64,000 bases of DNA from Axinella damicornis (lineage: Eukaryota > Porifera > Demospongiae > Axinellida > Axinellidae), in assembly GCA_963931865.1 (NCBI GenBank), contig OZ007506.1, forward strand, positions 6,899,393 to 6,963,392. The letters run 5' to 3'. A program made the translations under genes and the position numbers. Under the pieces are notes generated by a model. That model did not search any database, had not been told where the DNA came from, and saw nothing but the letters and a program-made list of their open reading frames with translations. Shown piece after piece: positions 1-11,122 of this stretch. The stretch's first letter is position 1. Each line of letters begins with the position of its first letter.

Positions 1-651
1 CACCTAGCTATAGACATCGTATCTTTATAATGTAGTGTTCTCTGAAGGCCTTGTTTTAACCCAGGACAATTTCATGACATGCATGGGTACTGTGATGTAG
101 TTCAGAAGTTGTTCTGTAGTCGACTCATGCACTCATGATATCCCTCAGCAAGTTTATATAGTCACTGGTTGCATTGGAGCCTCATAGTATCTTTTATAGA
201 GGTGCATGCAACTGCACACCTATTCTTTTCCCAATGCTTACTTGTAGCTTCCCTGGTATACATTTAGCCCCCTGTACTGTTTGTTGTCTTAGCCAGTACG
301 TAAATGGGTAAAGTACAAAGCAGTTGTGGTTGTTTATATCCTCATGTTGAAGCCATTCTCAGACTTTGCAAGTTTTTAGCTGGGTTAAAACTAGCCTCAT
401 TCCCAGGCCTCCGCCAAGTCGCAACCGTGAAGAAAAAAACCTGGGCATGCAGAGGCCTGGGAACGAGGCTAGGTTAAAACAACTCTTCCGTGTTCGCAGC
501 GAAGACACTGGTAGCCACATTACTTATGTCACTCCAGAGATGAGATTAGAATTTGACCACAATTTTGTCATTAAATGGACTATAGGCTTAGCAAAGTAAT
601 ACGTACATGGGCATACCTTAGACAGCTGGTTACAGTGTTCTACTTCCACAG
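1..651. other. Non-coding sequence, probably intronic, 5' of the first visible hydrolase exon
   Basis: No reading frame here matches the part of an ABHD1/3 protein that should precede the first recognised exon (the segment before the strand ending in VVFNYRG). The 5' exons of that gene therefore probably lie outside the window, and this is intron. The only structured object is a short foldback element at 392-471. Confidence 0.5.
392..471. mobile_element. 80-bp foldback MITE, TAGCCTC family, with perfect 9-bp target duplication
   Basis: Ends TAGCCTCATTCCCAGGCCT and AGGCCTGGGAACGAGGCTA are near-perfect inverted repeats. The element is flanked on both sides by GGTTAAAAC (383-391 and 472-480). 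A 9-bp duplication points to Mutator-type transposition. There is no coding capacity, so it would depend on a transposase elsewhere. Confidence 0.85.
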
Positions 652-3600
652 ATCTGTGGTCTTCAACTACAGAGGCTGTGGGAATACCAAGCTGTCAGTA
701 AGTGGCTGGTTACCTAAATCTATTACTCTTACTTCCTGTAAGCAAGCAAGCAGCGGAACTGCATGGCGGTGAACCACCAGAACGTATTAAATTTTGACTG
801 GATATTTGCGCATGCACAATGGCTACTTTGACCTTTTATTACCTCGAAATGGCATCGTGTTAGAAACTCCACTGTATCGTAGTTAGCCAGTTTGCAGATG
901 AAAGTTCCTGGGTTAAGGTGAGTACTATGATAAAAGCAACATTTTATGCACATAAATAGCTCAAGAAGCCATTTTTGTATGAGAAAGAAGATGACTTAAT
1001 TATTTCATAGCTTTTTTCTTCACTCCCACATTACTCAAACCAAGGCAGCAGATACATGCGAAATGGTACTGCCTATAGCAGTTTTGTAGCTACGTTCTTG
1101 GGCCATCATCATACTATTGGCAAAATTAAATTGAAGGATAGAGAACCTCCCCTCCCCCCCCCCCCCCCCCCCCCCACCAGCTTGAAAATATTGGAAATGA
1201 CTGGACTCTTCTTTTAAAGTCACTATTATTTGCAGGTACATGTACCAAGTTTAGCGAATTGGGCATATACAGTGCTCCCAGCAAAGAGAGTACATTTTCA
1301 GAAATTTAGATTTTGGAGGTTACAACCAGTTTTTCACACTCAAATCAGCATAAAACCACCTGAGAACCCCTTTGGGCTGGATTTCAAGGGGGGAAATTCA
1401 ACAGAAAAGCCAGGGGTCAAAGGTCAGATTTTTGATTAAATTGTCAAATTGAACAAAAGGGGCAACATCTCAGGATCTGTAAGGGGTTAAGATCTTAAAC
1501 TTCGGCCAGACATACTGCAACATAAGTATGACCTCTCAAAAGAAAATCAGCTCTTAACTCCAAGGTTTGTGGAAATGCCGACCCTAAAGTATAGGCCCCT
1601 CCAGAACTGTTCTATAACAGCTCTGCTCTCTCAGGACAATGGAGTTAAACCTTCGAGAGGGGCTTAGAACCTTGGTCACTATACTTGTATCAAGTTTGAG
1701 ACCTTAACTCCCATGCAGGTTTAGAGAAATGGCGACCCTCAAGTATTTTGCTTACTCAGTTGGCATATGAAGCCATAGCTCAGTTGGAATGTTAATTAAT
1801 TTTTGTGATTGGTCACTAAATGACATTTCTATCAACTTATTTTGATGTCGGTTTGAAGTTATACACAAGTTTGTCACAGAAACCAAAATGTACTATCTTT
1901 CACTGAAGCAGATTTGGCAGCTATTTATATCTTTTTTCTATTGGAGCTAGCTAATAGCAAATACCACTACTCGCAATCCACAACCATGCTACCGGTGTGC
2001 TAGTGCAACAGGTATAGGGCAAACGCACTTTCAGAATGATGCCTCAGGTGTTACTCCCACCTCACACTAGGGCCTGAACAAAATGCACTTTCAGAATGAT
2101 GCCTCAGGTGTTACTCCCACCTCACACTAGGGCCTGAACAAAATGCACTTTCAGAATGATGCCTCAGGTGTTACTCTCACCTCACACTAGGGCCTGAACA
2201 AAATGCACTTTCAGAATGATGCCTCAGGTGTTACTCCCACCTCACACTAGGGCCTGAACAAAATGCACTTTCAGAATGATGCCTCAGGTGTTACTCTCAC
2301 CTCACACTAGGGCCTGAACAAAATTAGTCGACTAGTCGACTGAACTAAGGTTGTCGACTACATTTCTTCCATGTCTACTAGTCGAGAGCGCCAGCCTTAC
2401 TCCATAGCATGTAGAGATGCTAGTGTGTTTGAGCAAAAATATTTTTATTTCATTGATGTCAGCGAAGTGATTTGTGCTGTGTGCAGCTGGTGATGACTTT
2501 CTGTCATTTCTCAGCTAGTGTTCAATTAGTCGGCTAGTCGTGCTGACTGCAAACCGATTAGTCAACTAGGGAAATTCCCTAGTCGTATACCTCACACTAG
2601 ATATGTTCCCAGGCTGCTTGATAACCGGCTAGCATACAGCTTACCTGCGTGTATGTGACATCACATACTGCCAAATATTATTGTTTGCAGGTACAAAGTT
2701 TAGTTTAAGAAATCCCTAAGTTCGCTAAAATTTGCATATAGTTACCTAGCGGTACATATGAATACCCAAATCCAAGATTCTCCATGCATCCTTCTCTGAA
2801 TTCTACTTGATCCAAACGTTTAGACTAGCAAGCTATACTGTGGTGCAGACATTGGTGACTTGACAGAAGCTGTTCAACACATCACCACCATGCTTCCACA
2901 CTCACCGCTGATGGCAATGGGTGTGTCAATGGGAAGGTATGTAATTAGATGAATAACTGTGGGGAAGAGCATGTCTCATACCTGTACACTTCCTGCATGT
3001 ACCGTGCATGGAGCTCAAGAGCATCATGTCTCATACCTGCACACTTCCAGCTCCGTGCATCTGGAACGTCATGTCTCATACCTGCACACTTCTGGTACTG
3101 TGTATGCACACCCTTTCTCTGCAAAATTGGTCCTACTATTCAACGAACACTTTAGTTATGTACAGAACTACTTTGTTCCAATGGATCCAAATAGAGTCAC
3201 TACCATAGCAATGCAAATGTCAACGTTCATGTTTACATCTGGCGAGCTCTCACAATTTTATTCTCCTCTATTTTAGTGTGCTGCTTATAAAGTATACATC
3301 TGAGTGCAAGAGGCAGGGGAAGAGCTGCCCCCTCAGAGCACTGCTGTTGGTCTCCACCCTGTGGAATATGAAGGCTACGGATGCCATCATTCGTCACCCA
3401 CTCAACAAGTACACTCTCAGCAGACATCTCTGCAATAACTTCAAAGGAATCTTGTGGGAGTAAGTGTATGTGCAGTTCATCAGAGGAAAACAGCATAATT
3501 TTCTGCAAACTGAAATTTTCAGATCACCTGTCAAGATCCATTCCAGAAGTTGGTGCATGTACATAAGTATGGCCTATGGAAACGACCTTTGTACTCAAGT

Positions 3601-6600
3601 CTAAGCCAAAATTATTGTGCCTTATTAGATCGATTGTGTGCATGTTTATAACCAGACTGCCTATGCCATGTAAATGACAAAGCCACGCACTGTGCACTCT
3701 CTTGTTGGTGCGCATGCACACAAAAACAATATAGCAATGTGATTATGGTTGCTGCTTTTGTGGCTCATAAAGAAATCATGCACTATAGGAACTCCACCCT
3801 GTAAAGTCAATTCCAGTAATTTTGCAATGCATGGGGCTTCAAATGTAGTTCTCACCTTACATACTTTTTGACTTCAGCAGGGTAATTCTCTCAGCTATCG
3901 TTGCTGTGAAAACAGCACCCACCCCCTTTCAGTACAATCTACCTACCATTGAATACATGATTGTGATTTGTGAAGGAGAGGACTGTATTCGTTGTTCTAA
4001 GCTCATGTCCTAGCTACTTGCTGTCCTTCACCTGCACAGGAACAAAGCCGTTTTTGTAGAGTGCATGCAAAGAGGAGAACTCTGCTTCAATTTTGACAGA
4101 GCTATGAAGGTTTGTGTTTGTTTTCTTCTCTGTTAGCTAACACATACATGTAGTAGGAGCATTCACAATTGAGAGCATTCTTCAGCTATAGTGATGCTAC
4201 ATAGCTTCACTTTGCCTCTGTCAGTGTGTTGTCCGTGTGAACCAGCCCTGTGTTTTGTCATGCCGAGTCTTGGTTCATAACAACAGCTGTGGGTGGGAAA
4301 TGGTTAAAGCTTCAACAACCTGATATCCTCACATACTACAAGTGGCAACCACACTACTGGTAGCCGGTGCTACTCGCCGGTAGCGCAAGCTAAGTATTAC
4401 AGCTCGTTCCAATTAATGCACATGCCATGTGACGACCATGCTCAGTCGATCGATCGAGTCGAAGCTAGCAATGGAAGACAAATACATATACAGCTCTCAC
4501 AAATTTACCAGCATGATGAGTTTCAGCACATAAGCGTCAGTGAACAACGAACTTTGAAGAGAGCACTTGAGCATGCAGTGGCAGCCAACAGGAAGACAAA
4601 AGTGTTTGTATCTCCACCATCAAGGTGAGTTTCAGCACCAAAGTTTTATGTTTGTATCACTGTACGATAGCAGTGTAGTCAGAATCTTTGTAGCTAGGCC
4701 ATTCAATTACTAAGTAGTCAAACATTATTTATTTGCGCGGCAAAATCTTCCCCTACCAGTAGTCTAATGTGCATAGGATGCAGTTACCCTTTTCAGCCGG
4801 GGTAGATAGAAATATGAGAGGTGCCATTTTCTCTTATTGCAGTGCAGTAACTTACATGACCTTGGTGTGGTGGTGACTCTACCCATGTTTGGATACAAGA
4901 CTGCGGATGAGCTCTACCAGGACTGCTCTCCACACATCAGACTAGAAGACCTCTCCATTCCGGTTCTGTCACTGAATGCTGCAGATGACCCCTTCTGTCC
5001 CGACTTCAGTATGTTTGGATAGCCATATCTGTTAACTGCATGTGCACGTCCCAAACTTAGTATAGCCAAACTTCCAATCATGCCGACCTTAGGATGTCTG
5101 TAATCATGCTGACCTTAGGATGTCTCTATAGACAAACTGTTTAGTCAGATCATGCTGACCTTAGGATGTCTGTATAGTCAAACTATTTAGTCCAATCATG
5201 CAGGCTCTAGGATGTCTGTATAGCCAAACTATTTAGTCCAATCATGCAGGCTCTAGGATGTCTGTATAGCCAAACTATTTAGTCCAATCATGCAGGCTTT
5301 AGGATGTCTGTATAGCCAAACTATTTAGTCCAATCATGCTGGCCTTAGGATGTCTGTATAGCCAAACTATTTAGTCCAATCATGCTGGCCTTAGGATGTC
5401 TGTATAGCCAAACTATTTAGTCCAATCATGCAGGCTTTAGGATGTCTGTATAGCCAAACTATTTAGTCCAATCATGCAGGCTTTAGGATGTCTGTATAGC
5501 CAAACTATTTAGTCCAATCATGCAGGCTTTAGGATGTCTGTATAGCCAAACTATTTACCGTATAGCGCTTAAAGTTTGCGGGTCTAAATTTTGCGAATTT
5601 TGCGAATTACAGGTCATTTGCGAAATTATTTCAACGAAAACTTTGACATGTGTTATGTGCCTACGTGGACAGTATTCCAATGTACGCACGCGACAGCTAG
5701 CTTGATGGCTCTAGATCTGTTTTTTAGTAGTCGAAGTGTAAGCTTCCGGGTCCACATGGAGAGTTCTCCCAAGAGGTACCATCATGTGCCAATACTGCTC
5801 GATCTGGCGAAGGTCAGGGGAACGCCCAGGTATCTGAAAACGAACGCTGGTCTGTGGTAGTTGAGTTCAGCGCGCACAGGAGTCTTCAAGTGCAGTACAC
5901 CACACCCATTGTGCATTTTGACTGTGAATTTGCAAAATATTTTCAACGAAATGTTCTTGAAGAGCAATTTAAAATTTAGACCCGCGAAAATTTAGTAGTC
6001 CAATCATGCAGGCTTTAGGTAGGATGTCTGTATAGCCAAAATATTTAGTCCAATCATGCTGACCTTAGGATGTCTATAATTTAGTCCAATCATTCCGACC
6101 TTAGGGTACAGGATGTCTGGATAGTGGAATTGATTATGTGCAACAAGAGTGCATCGATCATCGTCATTGCGGATTTTGTAGCTAACTTTTGTGCAGAATC
6201 TCGAAAGAGAACTCCTGTCGACACTAATTAGCATGCGCACTGGCTTAACTGGACCAATGCCACCCCCTTCAAACTTCATGGACCAAGCAATAACCCACCG
6301 CTTCTCCTCTCTTCATCTTCTCTGCTAATCTGGACTGTCAGGCTTGGGTAGCAACGTAAATATTTTCTTGTTGATAAGGGTCAGGAACCTTTCCGTGCTA
6401 TTAGACTTTGCCTCGTAAGCTTTGTGCACTTCAATTTCCATCTAGCCACTTACTACATATGCGATTCCATTGAGTTCACGTTATTTTAGTACACATGGGA
6501 GATTCTGAAATTCACACTCTTCCTCCACTGCCACAATGATGATGTCTGCTTTGTTGTGTCCATTGTATAGTCGAATTGCTCGGGAGAGGGCTTCTGCATT

Positions 6601-9600
6601 ACCTTTGGCTTCACTGGCATTATGTTTCACGGTGAAATGTTTGGAAAGAGCACATTATAAGTCAACTGTTTAGGTGGCTCAACCACTGCCGAGCCCTGTG
6701 ACCAATTTGAACCATGAATGACGACCTACCAAGCAGATAGCCCTTGAAGGCCTCACAAACAAGCTTGGTAGTGAGACACACCATATATGGCAGTCAATCA
6801 AATTGTACACCCGAGGCATCGGATATGCATCCATGTGGGCAACTCCATGTTCAGTTGGTGATATTCACCACAGAAATGTATTGTCCCGTCCATCTATTCG
6901 ATGGCTCAATCACTCCTCCTCTGCATCTCTTTATGAACCAACTCTTGAAATACATGGGGCAGTATGATGGAGAGGTCTGCATGGCGTCATGAACCTCAGT
7001 ATTGTGTTCAGACAATTTTGTTATCCCTGGCTCACTCTTGGGTCAAGGGGCATGGGGACACCCATGACTGAGCTGGTTGACCCAGCAAGGTTCAGACCAG
7101 AGTTGTGACTGAATCGGATAATTTATTGTTCTACAGTTTAATTACCATGGATACAATGGAGCCCACTTACCATGTACTATATCCAGAACAAGGCTATTAA
7201 TACAGTCAGTGTAATTAATGCTCTACCAATTATATTCACGGGCATGTACACACTGGCGCAGTGGCAGCGGTGGTACGTGATATGAGGAAGAAAGAGAAGC
7301 AGCTAGAGGCCCTATACTTCACAACAATAAATAGACACTTTGACAGTAGTAGTACACTTTGATTTTTTTCAGTACTATAATTCTTCTACAGAAGGATCAA
7401 CCACAACGTTGAAGTGGTCTTCAGGGCATTTTGCTCCCTTCAGCTTGATAAAACTGTGGGCCTGCAGCCCTGCTGCCTTCACCACCAATCCACTTCACCA
7501 CCACTTCACACTCGATAATAGCTGCATCTGTATAAGGACATCTCTATCAGAGAAGCGGTTTGCTTCCTTTTGGGTAATCTACCAGGTTAGAAGAAAACAA
7601 CATCAAGATTAAGGCTTCTTTCAGTCCTTAAAGAGGACCACTGACAGATACAATTTGTTGGCTGCAACCTCTTCTTGTGACTGCGACTACCCCCCACCCA
7701 TGTCTGAGTCTGATGATGTATCAGCTCTTGCATGGAGACAGCTTTCTCGCCGTCTGATCTGAACCTTGCCGGATCCCCTTGCATGTTCCTCACCTTGACT
7801 CCAAAGGAACAAAAGGCACTTACCACACAGCAAAGGCAATTGCTACATACACACTTACGTGTTTATCTCAAGTTGTTCTATTTCAATGTCCCAACCATTC
7901 TCAACATATATAGCTGAGGCATGTTCGAATCCTGTCACTTCTTCAAACACTCAGTGACCCCATCCTTTGATTCTCAAGGTCAGGCACTAAGTTTTAGTGC
8001 TTAGCTGTTTATTGGGGTAGTTATACGGAATTCGAATGTGGTATAGAGTAGTAATTATGGCTTGCATTATATAGCTAGCTGGTTTCATACGGAAGATGCT
8101 TTTTGTATCATTTAATTAACTCTTTAGTACTGTCTTCTGGTGCTGTTTGGTCCCCCATAGGAAACCTGCTAGTGAGCAGTTACCATTGGGAAGGGAGTGC
8201 CCTTTCCTCAGGCAGAGTGATGGTAGGGCTGCTGCAAGGGAGTTATATCTGGTTCCAGGTTTACAATAATTATGTGACATCAATGTCACTCTGTTGCTTG
8301 TTCCTTCTTGTATTTCCTTTCGAACTTTGTTATCCATTCTTAAGCAAAAGAGTGACCATGGTATGTGATCCACAAATCAGAAATAACCTTGAGTAGTTCA
8401 ATGCTGTACTGTTCGTACTTTGCAGGGATGCTGTGGGCAATAGTTTCCCAGTACAAAGAGTTGGCTCTGATTCAAGAACCTTATCCAGAATGTGTTTGCG
8501 AAGATCAGTGCCTGGTATGTAAGTATGTACATTAGGAACGCTGAAGTGCTGTCGAATGGCCATCTCAATGGATTCAATCAAAAGAAACACCTGAAAGAAT
8601 ACAATCATAGCTACAATACATCAAGCACGAAATTAATAATTACCTTGTCGTCAATGTGATACAGGCCGCTTCAATCGATCAGCTCTGACCAAACTTACTG
8701 TAGTCCAAGGGAGAGTCAGGTTCCCCAGGTTGGTCTACAGCTCTCATCCCAATCAGAACACGCACAAACAGGTGGGGCTTCGGATTTCAGCTGAGCACCA
8801 TACTTGAAGGGAGAGTGCTCCTGGGTGGAGGGATGCGGCATAAAGTGCGGTGCTAAACCTAGAACTGGAAGGCTAGACTCCATCGAGTAAGATGGCTGTT
8901 AGTCTCTTTTAAGGCAATCTAGCCATTTTAAATCCCAATGATCCGTTTGGGTGGTGAGGGGTCTGCCAAGGAGGTAAATACGGCTTAGGGTACCAATCTT
9001 GATGGCCAGGCACTCCTCAATGGTGGAGTAGCGTCATTCTCTGCTGGGTGGGTGGTCAATGCCTTCCTCATCGTACCGGCTCAGTACAGCTCCAACCCCT
9101 GAATCTTTTGGGAGCACAATCGATATCTCTCCTAAATAGTCTGGGTTCCACAGAAAAGGTGCATGTTGAACACATGAGCATCTCAAAAGCCTGTCTAAAT
9201 CACTGTTCCATTTTATCGGATTGGGAGCCGTAGGTGCTGGGAAGTTGCAGTTTGTCTGCTTCTGGGTGTACTCTTCTCCTCCTACAATGTGACCCAGTTA
9301 GATGCATTGGGTCGTGGCAAACTGACATTTGGCTGGCTAGGTGGTAAATCCAGCTCCCTGTAATGTGTGAAGTACATTCCGTATGTAGATGCTATAAGTG
9401 CTCCTCCCAGCTCTCACTGCATGTACACTGTAGATAACAAGATCGTCTAGGTAGGCTGTAGTTATAGTAACTCTTTCAAATCTTTGTCTGCATACTGGCA
9501 AGAGCAGCAGTTCTGGCCATGAAGTCCTCCAGTCCTTCAATGAGATGGTCCATCATTCGCTGGACAAGGTTGCTGGAGCTCATGTAAATAGTCCAAAGGG

Positions 9601-11122
9601 AGTGGTCTTCCTCTGCAACTGGACATGGAGTAGGTGTCTGTTTGAGTGACAGCAATCATCCACCTGTAGTCTTTCGGAGCATTGATTTGAGTGTCGGATT
9701 AAAGCGCTCAACCATTGTGTCTGTTTGAGGATAATGGGCTGGTTCTTATCAGCTGGATATGCAGGAGGCAGTCAAGTTCTGTCAACAATTGCAACATAAT
9801 TGCTTCCATAATCTTCATTCGGGATTCTCACCCAGGAAATAGAAATACTTTTCACCAGCTCCTCGGCAAGTTAGCATGTTTGGCATCAATGTTGTGAAGA
9901 GGCATGGCCTCAGTGTAACGTGGCATAATCACAGATGACAAGAATATCCAGAACGACTATGAGGAAGTGTCCATGCCTATCTGACTGGATGAATGGGCAA
10001 TATGCCCACACTTCTGCACTGACCTTGTCAACACCCTGACTGGCCTCTAAGGTCACTTCACTTGAGACAGTCCTTTCCCACATCATCTGTCCAGCCACAA
10101 TAGTGTGATAAGGTTGAAAGGGTGGCCTCGAGGTTGGCCATTTCAATCTCTGGTTTCCAATCCGACTCTGTTGGTCGAGATTTTATTCCGAGATCCCACA
10201 CTTGTTGATAGTCCTCCGCCAGCTGCGGATGTCTTGGGTTTCCACTCCTGAACCCAAAGCACACATCTTCAGGCAACATGTTCAGCATCTGTTTGTTCTG
10301 TTGGAACAAGCTCCAGCAGCTAGCTGTTCCTTCGTTGTCACTTACAAATGCATTCATGTGTATAATTTGTATATGTATGCAGTTTGTTATAAGGTGATAG
10401 AATAATCTAAAAAAATGCTAGAAATCACGCTTAGAGACTCAATGGAACGACAACTACTCCAGGCCAATGACTGCCTTCTGTCAATTTGTACACATGATGT
10501 TCCTACTTGAATTAGCTACTTATGGAACATAGTCATCATCCATCTCTGTTAGCTTTGCTAGCTTCACTCATTCTCAGTCCCCCTCTGGTGGCATGTATAC
10601 ATATCTACCTGATACAACAAGCTTTGGGATACCACTAAGTGTATCAGTCTCAACTATCCTAACCTTATTAGGGTGATCCACTCCTCTCCTTCATCGATCC
10701 CTCCCTTCCTCCCTCCCTCCTCCCTCCCTCCCTTCCTCCCTCCCTCCCTTCCTCCCTCCTCCCTCCTCCCTCCCTCCCTCCCTCCTCCCTCCCTCCCTCC
10801 CCCTCCTCCCTCCTCCCTCCTCTCCCCCTCCTCCCTCCTCCCTCCCTCCTCCCTCCTCCCTCCCTCCTCCCTCCTTCCATCCTTACTATTATGAAATAGC
10901 ATTGTTCTTCTTGAACTGAACTTCAAATTTGTCTTACCTCTTGCAGCAATCCCCAAGGAGGCAGCCATGTTGAACCCTAACCTCATCCTGGTCACGACAA
11001 AGAGGGGTGGCCATATTGGCTTCATCGAGGGACTACTCCCTGTGGGAAAGACTCTGATGGACCGGGTATTGGTACAGTTCGCAAATGTCGTCTTCAACCA
11101 CGAGGAGTTCCTACCAAAATAA
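652..11122 (+). CDS. ABHD1/3: ABHD1/ABHD3-type alpha/beta hydrolase, 3' part of gene (six exons)
   Basis: Exons that splice in frame: 652-697, 2824-2936, 3277-3459, 4040-4109, 4843-5008 and 10947-11122 (stop TAA). All junctions are GT-AG and the phases agree, giving 250 codons plus stop. Family landmarks are visible: the VVFNYRG strand, the nucleophile elbow GVSMGS with the catalytic Ser, the PMFGYKT segment typical of ABHD1/2/3, the Asp in LSLNAADDPF, and the catalytic His in RGGHIGFIEG. Members of this family are membrane-anchored serine hydrolases; ABHD3 acts on medium-chain phospholipids. The N-terminal anchor and the first part of the fold are missing and presumably lie upstream of the window. 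The catalytic triad is intact, so the gene looks functional. Intron 5 is 5.9 kb and packed with decayed transposons. The substrate cannot be inferred from sequence. Confidence 0.9.
698..2823 (+). other. Hydrolase intron; poly-C tract and tandem repeat
   Basis: No coding exon is supported between the GTAAGT donor at 698 and the acceptor TAG at 2821-2823. It holds a ~22-nt poly-C run (1154-1175), the 60-bp array at 2024-2325, and a segment (about 2330-2590) rich in palindromic AGTCGACTAGTCGACT-type sequence. Confidence 0.6.
2024..2325. repeat. 60-bp tandem repeat, five copies
   Basis: The unit beginning CACTTTCAGAATGATGCCTC recurs at exactly 60-bp steps with only one or two substitutions between copies (ACTCCCACC versus ACTCTCACC alternates). 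High identity suggests recent expansion. It lies in a hydrolase intron. Confidence 0.95.
5090..6115. repeat. 46-bp tandem array split by an inserted element
   Basis: About ten copies of a 46-bp unit (containing AATCATGCAGGCTTTAGGAT and TATAGCCAAACTATTTAGTC) run to about 5556. The array breaks, then resumes at about 6000-6110 with the same unit. The break is filled by the element at 5557-5999, which shows the array is older than the insertion. Confidence 0.9.
5557..5999. mobile_element. Inverted-repeat MITE inserted in the 46-bp array
   Basis: The inner ends GCGGGTCTAAATTTTGCG (from about 5579) and AAAATTTAGACCCGCGAAAA (to about 5990) are inverted. The left border carries TACCGTATAGCG, while the right border is truncated or diverged. 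No protein is encoded. The site lies within a tandem unit, so the target can be reconstructed from neighbouring units. Confidence 0.7.
6115..8280. other. Interior of hydrolase intron 5, no gene recognised
   Basis: I see only short, broken reading frames on the minus strand (for example around 6560-6690 and 7590-7830) without a convincing family match. They are probably decayed transposon sequence, given what lies on either side. Confidence 0.4.
8283..8680 (-). pseudogene. Transposon-derived ORF fragment (family not named), broken
   Basis: Reading leftward, a fragment ending LYHIDDK meets a donor (GTAATT), then an acceptor (TTTCAG), then VFLLIESIEMAIRQHF and VPNVHTYIPGT. After a frame change the sequence continues YWETIAHSIPAKYEQ, DLWITYHGHSFA, then a stop codon, then EWITKFERKYKKEQ. 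The SFA-x-x-W-x-x-K-F pattern recalls a domain common in transposon-derived proteins of cnidarians and sponges; this is from memory, and I cannot name the family. The frame change and in-frame stop indicate a pseudogene. Confidence 0.5.
8750..9570 (-). mobile_element. Degenerate Ty3/gypsy-type reverse transcriptase-RNase H fragment
   Basis: Minus-strand reading from about 9560 shows QRMMDHLIEGLEDF, then the RT catalytic box AYLDDLVIYS (around 9437-9466), then RNVLHTLQGAGFTT, AKCQFATTQC and LGHIVGG, in the order expected for Ty3/gypsy RT. It then becomes fragmentary through the RNase H region. Multiple stops and frame changes make it non-functional. No LTRs were found. Confidence 0.75.
9640..10160 (-). 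mobile_element. Degenerate Ty3/gypsy-type integrase fragment
   Basis: HYPQTDTMVERFNPTLKSML (around 9688-9750) is the characteristic end of the integrase core, and ILVICDYAT (about 9920-9945) its start. Upstream, SHYCGWTDDVGKDCLK resembles the linker after the zinc-binding HHCC domain. The frame is broken several times. On the minus strand this integrase precedes the RT fragment, the reverse of a normal Ty3/gypsy pol order, so the two pieces are rearranged or come from two copies. Confidence 0.75.
10681..10880. repeat. CCCT/CCT polypyrimidine microsatellite
   Basis: About 200 bp of CCCTCCCT and CTCCTCC on the plus strand, ending 66 nt before the 3' splice site of the last hydrolase exon. See the finding on pyrimidine arrays upstream of splice acceptors. 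Confidence 0.95.
10947..11122 (+). CDS. ABHD1/3: Terminal exon of the ABHD1/3-type hydrolase
   Basis: The acceptor CTTGCAG ends at 10946. Two bases complete the split Thr codon and the frame reads IPKEAAMLNPNLILVTTKRG then GHIGFIEGLL, carrying the catalytic His, to TAA at 11120-11122. An AATAAA hexamer (11118-11123) overlaps the stop codon, which is unusually early for a poly(A) signal and may not be the one used. Phase agreement with the exon at 4843-5008, nearly 6 kb away, is the main evidence that they belong together. Confidence 0.9.

Noticed and set aside
4416..4628. Plus-strand 70-aa ORF ending at a GTGAGT-like donor, inside the hydrolase intron
   Set aside because: Adding it would break the phase between exons 4040-4109 and 4843-5008, which fit directly, and it matches nothing in the ABHD family. 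A retained alternative exon cannot be excluded.
6540..6690. Minus-strand NAEALSRAIRLYNGHNKADI, which looks like a piece of bacterial exonuclease VII large subunit or the GNADALSR motif of Ty3/gypsy RNase H
   Set aside because: The match covers too few residues, no neighbouring motif of either family follows in frame, and the key Gly-rich motif of exonuclease VII is absent.
10654..11097. Minus-strand 147-aa ORF over the CCCT array
   Set aside because: It is the antisense of the terminal hydrolase exon plus simple repeat; the Arg/Glu/Gly-rich part is the microsatellite.
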